Assembly (NCBI GenBank): GCA_028565715.1
Contig: JAOXYC010194243.1
Span: 1 to 12,028 of the forward strand
Direction: 5' to 3'
DNA from: Phoronis pallida
Taxonomy: Eukaryota > Phoronida > Phoronidae
DNA: 12,028 nucleotides
Position 1 is the stretch's first letter, and the number at the start of each line of letters is the position of its first letter. The translations under genes and the position numbers were made by a program. The notes beneath the pieces are model-generated. The model had not been told where the DNA came from. It saw only the letters and a program-made list of their open reading frames with translations, and did not search any database. Shown here one piece after another: positions 6,901-11,240 of the stretch.

Positions 6901-8927
6901 CTTTAAAATCAAGTCCCGAGTCAATAGTGTTGCCACCTGGCGACCGACTCGAACATTAGAGTGACCAAGATGGCGGCACCATCGAAAGCGTTCGAGAAGC
7001 CTTCACATTTATAGCTTTGAGTATGGGTTTAATGTTTAAAATATAATTTTTTGTTTTTCTCCAAACAGGGTTTAAACACACAGCAGCTAGTATACATGGC
7101 TTTACAAGCAATCAAAGGTTTACAACATTTACATAGGAAGAGAATAGTACATAGAGACGTAGCAGCTAGAAACTTTGTGTAAGTGTTTGGATATTTTTAA
7201 TAAATTAAAACATCAGACCAATTCTTTAGTATATTCTTGAAAATTGGTGGTTGAAGAAAGTTGTGAGTTTCTTCTTTTGAACAGAGACCCTTTGCACAAT
7301 GTCTGTCATCATAAAATAAAACAGTTTTGAAATGGTTACCCAAAAGCATTGCTGAATGATCAAAGTCCGTAACATAAAAAGAGGCACAAATTTTCATGTT
7401 GTATTTTCTTTAAAGACACTGTCCCCTCGTTGGTCCAGATCTGGCGTCAAAATTCAAATCAACTAGAAACTTTGTGTATAAGTCCTTTTAGTGAACATAA
7501 CTTGCATCTTAGTAAAAAAGTTTAAAAAAATCGTACACAGTTGATTTGAATTTTGAGGCCAGATCGGGACCAACAAGGAGACAGTATCTTTAAAAACTCC
7601 ATCGATATAGAAGTTTTAGTCATTTAAGTTAGTTATTATGGTTCAGACTTCCCAGGTCTATGAGACATTTTTTGTTAATATTTGCTTTATGTTTCACAGG
7701 ATAGACAGTCAGTTTACAGTGAAAGTCACAGACAGTGCTTTATCAAGAGACCTGTTCCCCAATGACTACCATTGTTTAGGTGACAATGAGAACAGGCCAG
7801 TCAAGTGGCTGGCCTTGGAAGCTCTACTTGAAAAAAGATTCTCCCCAGCCAGTGATGTGGTAAGCTTTTTTTTCGGTGGCATTTGTTGGATAAGATAATT
7901 AAGATTTGTTGGTGCACTCTTTGTCAGAATCACATGTCTTGATCGTTGTGCTTAAAAAATCAATCATTTGCCATTAAGTCTTTTCCTTAAAAAATGTCTT
8001 TTAAGTTTGTTTAAATTCATCCTGTGCATGAATTGGCGAAATAATCAAAAAGTATTTTCTTGAATATGGCCAAAGACATTCTCTCGTGAAGCAGTGCCAT
8101 GCATTGTGCAGTGTTCATTTTGCATCACAGTAAATGAATAAGAGTGAATGACATTCATAGGCCAAGAAAATGCATTAGTTTCTGTACAGTTCCTATGACC
8201 GCATCATTTTCTTGCAGTGGTCATTTGGTGTGTTACTCTGGGAGTTGATGACTCTAGGCAGTCAACCATATGCTGATATAGATCCATTTGAAATACAAAC
8301 TTATCTACGAGAAGGATACAGGATTATGCAACCATCAAACTGTCCAGATGAACTGTAAGTTTATTTGTTAGCAACTAGAAATATACTTTTAGTACCATTC
8401 TCTTTTCGCAAGCATGTTGCTATCAGCTAGGTTGCAGAAACGGGATTGTAGTGAAAAAAGGTCATGTGATGTAATAGTAGAATAGAGGCAATGCTATTTA
8501 ACAACCTGTCAGATGGGTACCCAAATAATTGTCAAAATGCCAATATGCTAATACTGGAATCAGCCCAGTTTTGAAGATACTCGGTGGTATTTAACATGAT
8601 GGATACACTCAAAAATGTGTCTCGATACTTTTTGCAACTTTAATTCCAAGTTCACAACATTCATTTTCTGTAAGGGTTAACACCAACTTGTTATAAAGAC
8701 TCATTATGTCAGTGTTTGAATTTGGTTCACAACCTTTGTTAAATTTGTAGTGTCTGTAGTTGACAGGTGTCGACAGCTTGGGGGTTAGTTTTAATCACCT
8801 TTCTTGTATTTTCAGATTTGCAGTAATGGCGTGTTGCTGGGCATTATCTCCTGAAGAACGACCAAAGTTTTCACAACTTCTTGTTTGTCTGCAAGACTTT
8901 TATACAGCTTTAGGAAGATATATCTAA
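829..8927 (+). CDS. RYK: RYK / Derailed-family Wnt receptor pseudokinase, 3' twelve exons (5' partial)
   Basis: Coding exons: 829-928, 2469-2603, 3428-3520, 3888-4056, 4556-4644, 4848-4982, 5425-5517, 6396-6598, 7069-7178, 7700-7859, 8218-8354, 8816-8927. All junctions are GT-AG and keep phase, giving 511 residues plus TAA. RYK proteins are single-pass Wnt receptors that signal through a catalytically impaired kinase domain. Order seen (residues of this partial product): end of WIF domain 1-78, KRKK 71-74, linker 79-128, membrane helix about 129-153, juxtamembrane Ser-rich part 154-233, kinase-like domain about 234-511. Kinase landmarks: loop LYEGTFG with the first Gly replaced, K268, E285, HRD 367-369, and DSA 387-389 instead of DFG. 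The stretch [15 protein letters not shown] closely matches vertebrate RYK as I remember it. Vertebrate RYK is about 607 residues, so about 100 N-terminal residues are missing upstream. Certain at family level; exact splice choices are less sure at exons 3 and 6. Confidence 0.95.
929..2468 (+). other. RYK intron holding one MITE
   Basis: This is the longest intron in the window (1540 bases), with donor GTAAGT and acceptor TTACAG. It holds the inverted-repeat element at 1177-1489. The remainder is AT-rich, and the open frames across it show no family resemblance. I see no further gene or structured element. Confidence 0.8.
1177..1489. mobile_element. MITE with CAGTG...CACTG termini (hAT-like)
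   Basis: The ends are inverted copies. CAGTGTTCTCCAC starts at 1177 and its complement ends at 1489; similarity continues inward through a second block, TTTAACATGG-like, to about 40 bases per arm. The element is flanked on both sides by CTGTG (1172-1176 and 1490-1494), a likely 5-bp target-site duplication. There is no transposase frame, so it is non-autonomous. The CAGTG ends suggest hAT, but hAT usually duplicates 8 bp, so the superfamily is uncertain. Confidence 0.7.
2469..2603 (+). CDS. RYK: RYK exon b: WIF end and tetrabasic cleavage site
   Basis: Acceptor TTACAG ends at 2468. This encodes residues 35-78, with codons 34 and 79 split at its edges. LPCTG (C41) and KICRK (C76) match the conserved cysteine pair of RYK/Derailed ectodomains. 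KRKK at 71-74 sits where vertebrate RYK has its KRRK tetrabasic site. Sequons occur at N56 (NIS) and N64 (NLT). The donor is GTTTGT at 2604. A more canonical-looking GTAAAT at 2608 would shift the frame and hit TAG early in the next exon, so 2604 is chosen. Confidence 0.9.
3064..3077. repeat. Left target-site duplication of SINE copy 1
   Basis: The 14 bases match 3372-3385 at 13 positions, immediately outside the tRNA-like head. This marks the insertion point. Confidence 0.75.
3078..3371 (+). mobile_element. tRNA-derived SINE, copy 1
   Basis: The head is tRNA-like. It has a pol III A box TAGCTCAGTTGG at 3091-3102 and a near-consensus B box GGTTCGGATTCC at 3139-3150, about 37 bases apart. A non-tRNA body follows (about 3160-3360), including AACAAGGCACTTTAC and CAATCCACTCAGCTGGGAATG. 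The flanks TTACAAAACTAGTA (3064-3077) and TTACAAAAGTAGTA (3372-3385) form a 14-bp target-site duplication with one mismatch. The body resembles, from memory, the conserved central domain of a widespread animal SINE superfamily (possibly the Nin-DC type); this is unverified. It lies in sense orientation in the RYK intron. Confidence 0.85.
3372..3385. repeat. Right target-site duplication of SINE copy 1
   Basis: This is the partner of 3064-3077, directly after the SINE 3' end, with a single C-to-G difference. Confidence 0.75.
3428..3520 (+). CDS. RYK: RYK exon c: extracellular linker (two possible donors)
   Basis: Acceptor ATTTCAG ends at 3427. This encodes residues 80-109, a low-complexity Lys/Pro/Arg-rich linker ([11 protein letters not shown]) between the WIF region and the membrane. 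The donor is GTACGT at 3521. A second plausible donor, GTATGT at 3509, gives an exon ending at 3508. Both leave one overhanging base, so both keep frame and differ by four codons. The reading frame is fixed by the neighbours, since the other frames meet stops. The linker is poorly conserved between phyla, so support comes from frame and splice signals, not similarity. Confidence 0.8.
3521..3887 (+). other. RYK intron, no recognisable element
   Basis: This 367-base AT-rich intron has an ATTTTAG acceptor. I see no repeat, RNA gene or additional exon. Confidence 0.7.
3888..4056 (+). CDS. RYK: RYK exon d: transmembrane helix
   Basis: Acceptor ATTTTAG ends at 3887 and donor GTAAGT starts at 4057. 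Residues 111-165. An acidic, polar stretch ([14 protein letters not shown]) precedes a hydrophobic run from about 129 to 153 ([20 protein letters not shown]), then the basic stop-transfer KMRRQQDR. Vertebrate RYK has FYISVGVCCAVIFLV at the same place, which anchors the alignment and sets the topology: N-terminus outside, kinase-like domain in the cytosol. Confidence 0.92.
4057..4555 (+). other. RYK intron, no recognisable element
   Basis: This 499-base intron has a strong donor and a TTTCAG acceptor. It is AT-rich, and I see no mobile element or exon. Confidence 0.7.
4556..4644 (+). CDS. RYK: RYK exon e: juxtamembrane region
   Basis: Acceptor TTTCAG ends at 4555 and donor GTGAGA starts at 4645. 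Residues 167-195, Ser/Ala/Asn-rich. [13 protein letters not shown] corresponds to vertebrate YLRADTPNNATP, a conserved juxtamembrane motif of RYK. Phase is consistent on both sides. Confidence 0.88.
4848..4982 (+). CDS. RYK: RYK exon f: start of kinase-like domain (NAGNAG acceptor)
   Basis: Residues 197-240. [16 protein letters not shown] matches vertebrate AISRERITLKDVLQEG, the entry to the kinase fold. The acceptor is the tandem TAGCAG: splicing after 4847 gives two alanines and after 4850 gives one, both in frame. The donor is GTAGGT at 4983. The Ser/Arg/Gln-rich stretch before the kinase domain ([12 protein letters not shown]) is poorly conserved. Confidence 0.9.
4983..5424 (+). other. 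RYK intron holding a short TA-flanked element
   Basis: A putative MITE at 5011-5296 fills two thirds of this 442-base intron, starting only 28 bases after the splice donor. The rest is ordinary AT-rich intron. Confidence 0.75.
5011..5296. mobile_element. Putative MITE with TA target duplication
   Basis: The ends are GTGGTCGGA (from 5011) and its exact complement TCCGACCAC (to 5296). After a small gap the CAATT block next to each terminus also matches in inverted orientation. TA flanks both sides (5009-5010 and 5297-5298), as for Tc1/mariner-type elements, which duplicate TA. There is no coding capacity. The perfect terminal repeat is only 9 bp, so this is less secure than the other elements. 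Confidence 0.55.
5425..5517 (+). CDS. RYK: RYK exon g: glycine loop and ATP-site lysine
   Basis: Acceptor TTACAG ends at 5424 and donor GTGAGT starts at 5518. Residues 242-271. It completes [12 protein letters not shown] (vertebrate EGTFGRIFHGIL) and carries VFIKTV, with K268 at the VAIK position of kinases. The glycine loop lacks the first Gly (Tyr instead), as in known RYK proteins. An acidic insertion ([11 protein letters not shown]) lies between strands 2 and 3. Confidence 0.93.
5603..5615. repeat. Left target-site duplication of SINE copy 2
   Basis: CTACTTTGGCAGT is identical to 5866-5878. Confidence 0.85.
5616..5865 (+). mobile_element. tRNA-derived SINE, copy 2 (B box lost)
   Basis: This is the same family as 3078-3371. 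The A-box region CGCTCAGTTGGTAGAGCTTC is shared, as are the CTTTAC and CTCCAATCCACC blocks, AGAAACCAGGATAACATCC near the end, and a 3' AGGATTTAC. The segment carrying the B box is missing, so internal pol III transcription is unlikely. Exact 13-bp direct repeats CTACTTTGGCAGT flank it (5603-5615 and 5866-5878). The sequence has drifted from copy 1, implying different ages or subfamilies. Confidence 0.85.
5866..5878. repeat. Right target-site duplication of SINE copy 2
   Basis: This is an exact copy of 5603-5615, directly after the short TTAC-like tail. Confidence 0.85.
5986..6135. mobile_element. 150-bp foldback / MITE-like palindrome
   Basis: Nearly the whole stretch folds on itself. Outer arms pair imperfectly (AAATCC at left, GGATTTT at right). 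GTGATTTAATGCCA (6005-6018) has an exact complement at 6103-6116. At the centre GATTGTTATTCG (6060-6071) pairs exactly with 6082-6093 around a 10-base loop. No clear target-site duplication is seen, so it is called by structure only. Confidence 0.6.
6396..6598 (+). CDS. RYK: RYK exon h: alpha-C helix to hinge and helix D
   Basis: Acceptor TTTCAG ends at 6395 and donor GTAAGG starts at 6599. Residues 273-339, ending in phase 0. [22 protein letters not shown] corresponds to vertebrate SEIQVTMMLTESCKLRGLHHRNL, with E285 at the alpha-C glutamate position. [21 protein letters not shown] matches the hinge and helix D (vertebrate PMVILPYMNWGNLKLFLRQCK). Confidence 0.92.
6599..7068 (+). other. RYK intron with a small GC-rich patch
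   Basis: This 470-base intron is mostly AT-rich. A more GC-rich patch at about 6930-7000 contains AAGATGGCGGC. No mobile element is evident, though the patch is partly self-complementary. Confidence 0.65.
6967..6977 (+). promoter_or_regulatory. YY1-type motif AAGATGGCGGC
   Basis: This is an exact match to the core YY1 binding motif, inside a GC-richer patch of the intron before exon i. In animal promoters this motif often sits just after a transcription start. Here it is a motif match only, and chance is possible. Confidence 0.3.
7069..7178 (+). CDS. RYK: RYK exon i: catalytic loop (HRD)
   Basis: Acceptor AAACAG ends at 7068 and donor GTAAGT starts at 7179. Residues 340-375. [30 protein letters not shown] is helix E and the catalytic loop; only its first part aligns loosely with vertebrate RYK. 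HRD is at 367-369 and N374 is the metal-site Asn position. Vertebrate RYK has HKD here, so this copy carries the canonical Arg. Confidence 0.93.
7179..7699 (+). other. RYK intron holding a TTAA-type MITE
   Basis: This 521-base intron has a MITE at 7409-7594. The flanks are unremarkable, and the acceptor is TTTCACAG. Confidence 0.8.
7409..7594. mobile_element. MITE with 55-bp terminal inverted repeats, TTAA ends
   Basis: Arms 7409-7463 and 7540-7594 are inverted copies matching at about 50 of 55 bases. Each starts TTTAAAGA, includes a GTTGGTCC block and ends CAAAATTCAAATCAAC. The central spacer is 76 bases, with no coding capacity. TTAA occurs at both borders (7410-7413 and 7590-7593), which fits a piggyBac-type TTAA target, although the TTAA could be part of the repeat. 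The arms differ at only about five sites, so it is fairly young or structurally conserved. Confidence 0.8.
7700..7859 (+). CDS. RYK: RYK exon j: DSA in place of DFG, activation segment
   Basis: Acceptor CACAG ends at 7699 and donor GTAAGC starts at 7860. Residues 377-429. [30 protein letters not shown] aligns almost residue for residue with vertebrate [31 protein letters not shown]387 is kept, but Phe and Gly of DFG are Ser and Ala, the pseudokinase signature of the family. [17 protein letters not shown] follows (APE-region equivalent and helix F start). Confidence 0.95.
7860..8217 (+). other. RYK intron, interleaved inverted repeats at the acceptor
   Basis: This 358-base intron holds no mobile element. 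Two short perfect inverted repeats interleave just before the acceptor: 8155-8161 with 8192-8198, and 8163-8172 with 8205-8214. Confidence 0.65.
8218..8354 (+). CDS. RYK: RYK exon k: helix F to helix H
   Basis: Acceptor TTGCAG ends at 8217 and donor GTAAGT starts at 8355. Residues 430-474. [46 protein letters not shown] matches vertebrate [46 protein letters not shown], the most conserved part of the C-lobe. Confidence 0.95.
8355..8815 (+). other. RYK last intron, no recognisable element
   Basis: This 461-base intron has a TTTTCAG acceptor. I found no repeat boundary, exon or RNA gene. Confidence 0.7.
8816..8927 (+). CDS. RYK: RYK terminal coding exon
   Basis: Acceptor TTTTCAG ends at 8815. 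Residues 476-511, with TAA at 8925-8927. [36 protein letters not shown] matches vertebrate [36 protein letters not shown] to the last residue, so the C-terminus is complete. The hydrophobic C-terminal residue is kept (Ile instead of Val), compatible with PDZ binding; that partner is inference. Confidence 0.95.
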
Positions 8928-9452
8928 GTTCAAGATTCAACACAAATTATGCATTGACATTCTAAACAAAGTGTGCAGCAAAATGTTTACGATGTTGAAT
9001 TTTTTGAAATTTGGTCTGGATAATGCAGGATAAATTTCAGATAGATTTACAGTTGGTAATTTTTGACTCCCAAATATTCACAGAGCCGTTCTATGATCCA
9101 AGATTTAAGTTTACTTAGAACTTGGTAGATTGCATATGGATATGTTTGCATCTATGTTTGCAACGCATTTGTATCAGTAATATAAGTCAGCCTTTGGCAA
9201 CCACAAGAAATAGACTGTCAGTATTTGGTCATAGACTATATTTTTCTGTGAAATATTCTAACCATCCATTTCCAAAGTTTTGGCAAGTATGGTTTATAGT
9301 TCAGTTAAAAACTGAAGAAATATTTCTTAATATGTAGTTTATTCATGCAATTCATAAGAGATGGGTTAATTCAATTATAAAACAGTTCATCATAAAAATG
9401 TTAGAATTCTATTTTAATGCACTGGTGATGAGACTTGCTTGGTCTGTATATT

Positions 9453-9460
9453 TGTAAATA
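9453..9460 (+). promoter_or_regulatory. Pumilio response element TGTAAATA (1)
   Basis: Exact match to UGUANAUA, the binding site of Pumilio/PUF repressors, in the RYK 3' UTR. Confidence 0.5.
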
Positions 9461-9530
9461 AGATGAATATGGTAATGTATAGGGTAGTATTTTTGTGCCA
9501 AAGCTACGAAAGCCAAAGTTAACTTTTTAA

Positions 9531-9538
9531 TGTAAATA
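9531..9538 (+). promoter_or_regulatory. Pumilio response element TGTAAATA (2), overlapping a poly(A) signal
   Basis: Exact UGUANAUA match that overlaps the AATAAA at 9535-9540. Pumilio binding and cleavage-factor recognition (UGUA plus AAUAAA) could compete here. Confidence 0.5.
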
Positions 9539-9540
9539 AA
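9535..9540 (+). terminator. RYK poly(A) signal AATAAA, proximal
   Basis: A canonical hexamer about 610 bases after the stop codon, followed within 40 bases by GT-rich sequence (GTGTGATAATAGGTATGT), as expected of a cleavage site. Confidence 0.55.
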
Positions 9541-9569
9541 ATGTGAATTCAATAGTGTGATAATAGGTA

Positions 9570-9577
9570 TGTACATA
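9570..9577 (+). promoter_or_regulatory. Pumilio response element TGTACATA (3)
   Basis: Exact UGUANAUA match with C at the free position. It lies 31 bases after the second site, so it is only transcribed in messages using a later poly(A) signal. Confidence 0.45.
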
Positions 9578-9628
9578 ATTATTCAAAACTAGAAAGAACT
9601 GACTTCATTATGTGTCAGAGATAATCCT

Positions 9629-9634
9629 AATAAA
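9629..9634 (+). terminator. RYK poly(A) signal AATAAA, second
   Basis: A canonical hexamer 94 bases after the first, without an obvious GT-rich element close behind. It is an alternative site. Confidence 0.4.
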
Positions 9635-9783
9635 ATGAAGCAAAATGACCGCAAGACAAACTTTTGCATGATTTGTCAATTACCAAAATGGCTGAAAATT
9701 CACAATCTTGTGTGTTAAGAATATTCAGAAACACATATATTACAATCAAAAAATGTACCTTTCATTTGACAAATTTTCCCTAT

Positions 9784-9806
9784 TTTGTTAATTCTTTATT
9801 AACAAA
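9784..9806. repeat. Perfect 9-bp hairpin in 3' UTR
   Basis: TTTGTTAAT at 9784-9792 pairs exactly with ATTAACAAA at 9798-9806 around a 5-base loop. All but one pair are A-T or G-C within AT-rich sequence, so the stability is low. Confidence 0.5.
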
Positions 9807-9846
9807 GAAGTCCGTGTAGTTTGGCAGCAGGCTCTTGGCGTTACAA

Positions 9847-9917
9847 ATTTCATTGAAACCACGACTGAAGAAGTAACAACTCAAAACTGTGAGTGGCGGT
9901 AAAATTTTCAATGAAAT
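9847..9917. repeat. 12-bp inverted repeat in 3' UTR
   Basis: ATTTCATTGAAA at 9847-9858 is the exact complement of 9906-9917, with CCAC/GTGG just inside. It could form a long stem-loop in the RNA or be a repeat remnant; no target duplication is visible. Confidence 0.45.
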
Positions 9918-10074
9918 CACAAAAAGAGTGTACTTTTAAAAAGTATTTGTAATGTAAATTTCTATATTTTATTATTTTGTGTTGATTTTAACAAATATGA
10001 CTGCTAAGTATTTCTCTAGTCATTAAAACTGTGAACAGATTAAGTTTCATTTACCCATAAGTGTTTGGTAAATA

Positions 10075-10082
10075 TGTAAATA
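10075..10082 (+). promoter_or_regulatory. Pumilio response element TGTAAATA (4)
   Basis: Exact UGUANAUA match in the distal part of the UTR. It lies beyond both AATAAA signals, so it matters only if the long UTR form exists. Confidence 0.35.
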
Positions 10083-10299
10083 TGGAATTGTATTTTGTAC
10101 AGTAAGTTAAACAGACCATTTTTAAAAAATATCAAGAAATTAACTTGGTGGTCTGTCACAGTTGTTTGTATTTTGATATATTGTAAGTAGGATTAAGAAG
10201 CGGAATTTATTTATTTACTTATAAATTTTGGAGGTGATAATTTTTATTTCTAGTGTACTTGACTTGTGCTAAATGAAAAATATAATACTTAAAACTGTT

Positions 10300-10305
10300 T
10301 TTATT
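10300..10305 (-). terminator. CYB5RL-like poly(A) signal candidate, distal
   Basis: Canonical AATAAA on the minus strand, about 740 bases past the stop codon, at the point where strand composition switches. Confidence 0.4.
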
Positions 10306-10669
10306 CAAATTGCATAAAAAACAAAATATCGTTTTGAAGCAAAAGTTTTCAAAATTCAATCTGATGGAATAATTTTAGAAAAAATATACAAAATGTTTTG
10401 AATATTTCAAAAATATAGAGCCCCATTTTACCAAGTGCTCAATTTTTTCTCAAAAATTATACAAAATATATTTGGTTAAAAACCAATACAAGCTCAAAAA
10501 ATCACATTCACAAACAAAATGATATACAAAAGATACACAATGAATATTAATTGCATCTCATCTAACCATACCCTTGGGTAAAAATGCGTGTTTAAAATAC
10601 ACAAATAACAAATTGCGATAAATACACTATTTAAAAAAACAAGCGCAAAATGTTGCACATTCTAGAAGA

Positions 10670-10675
10670 TTTATT
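10670..10675 (-). terminator. CYB5RL-like poly(A) signal candidate, proximal
   Basis: Canonical AATAAA on the minus strand, about 370 bases past the stop codon. Confidence 0.4.
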
Positions 10676-10838
10676 TAAAGCTGCGGAAAGGCTCATTGAA
10701 GCAATTTGATCTGGTCTTGTTATACTATTTCAAAATCTGAATTTCACAATTACGTTTAAAGCTATGTAGCCCTGGATTAAAACCACAATCTTCACAAAAT
10801 ACAAATTAACAGCACAACCATAAAATGATCCGCAGTAC

Positions 10839-10848
10839 TAACAAATCC
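10839..10848. repeat. Target-site duplication of the Mutator-like MITE (left copy)
   Basis: TAACAAATCC is identical to 11027-11036. Confidence 0.85.
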
Positions 10849-11026
10849 TAGACTGAACTCGGCCCGTCGTTGAAAACGACAGACTGAAACAATCGCGCGA
10901 TAATCGAGTATCGCTAAGTATATGTGGATGACGTCACTTCGCTTAACCGCAGTCTCCTACTTTTGGTAGACCCCCCGCGATTGATACAGTCCCTCGACCA
11001 GAGTAGAGGGGCTGGAGTCCAGTCTA
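10849..11026. mobile_element. Mutator-like MITE, 178 bp, 10-bp target duplication
   Basis: The termini TAGACTGAACTC and GGAGTCCAGTCTA are inverted copies. Similarity extends imperfectly inward for about 50 bases to a shared CAATCGCG block. Exact 10-bp direct repeats TAACAAATCC flank it at 10839-10848 and 11027-11036. A duplication of 9-10 bp with long terminal repeats points to the Mutator (MULE) group. It is more GC-rich than its surroundings, has no transposase, and carries a palindromic TGACGTCA (CRE core) at 10929-10936. It lies six bases beyond the CYB5RL-like stop codon. Confidence 0.8.
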
Positions 11027-11036
11027 TAACAAATCC
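11027..11036. repeat. Target-site duplication of the Mutator-like MITE (right copy)
   Basis: TAACAAATCC is identical to 10839-10848. It lies between the element and the stop codon of the reductase gene. Confidence 0.85.
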
Positions 11037-11042
11037 GTACTT

Positions 11043-11240
11043 TCAAAATACAAAATTATTGTTGAATCCAAGCGACCTGACAGAATCAACCATATCTTTA
11101 TCAAATGACTTAGTTCCACATATAAGTACCAGTGTCGTATCACTACTGTATCCCTCCAAGTCTGTCTTCAAAATATCACAGTTAAGGCGGCCATATTGGA
11201 CTTGGTCGCCATATTGAATTTGAGAGTCTTCTGAATTTCC
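11043..11240 (-). CDS. CYB5RL: CYB5RL-like terminal coding exon
   Basis: 65 codons plus TGA. QYGDQVQYGRL contains a short repeated QYG unit from a near-duplicate CAATATGG stretch, and corresponds to the HFGHL segment of human CYB5RL. LICGTKSFDKDMVDSVRSLGF is the CG motif and following helix, and NNFVF is the C-terminus. Confidence 0.85.
   Translation of the reverse strand, partial: GNSEDSQIQYGDQVQYGRLNCDILKTDLEGYSSDTTLVLICGTKSFDKDMVDSVRSLGFNNNFVF

Larger units (their letters stand above)
8928..10290 (+). other. RYK 3' UTR and intergenic tail
   Basis: This is T- and A-rich sequence without coding similarity. It has AATAAA signals at 9535-9540 and 9629-9634, ATTAAA at 10022-10027, four UGUANAUA sites and two small hairpins. 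The 3' end cannot be fixed from sequence. The change to A-rich plus-strand sequence near 10.29 kb suggests the UTR of the converging gene begins there. Confidence 0.6.
10300..11042 (-). other. CYB5RL-like 3' UTR (minus strand)
   Basis: This lies directly after the TGA at 11045-11043. On the minus strand it is T-rich up to about 10300, like the RYK UTR on its own strand. AATAAA on the minus strand occurs at 10675-10670 and 10305-10300. The first 200 bases are occupied by the Mutator-like MITE at 10849-11026. No coding similarity is seen. Confidence 0.55.

Noticed and set aside
10111-10156. Inverted repeat ACAGACCA / TGGTCTGT with inner CAAG / CTTG
   Set aside because: The arms are short (8 and 4 bp) in AT-rich sequence and lack target duplications; chance is likely.
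11180-11216. Repeated CCAATATGG as serum-response (CArG) boxes
   Set aside because: They have five, not six, A/T bases between CC and GG and lie within coding sequence encoding QYG repeats.
10924-11217. 97-codon plus-strand open frame
   Set aside because: It runs through the Mutator-like MITE and antisense to the CYB5RL-like last exon, which has clear family support.
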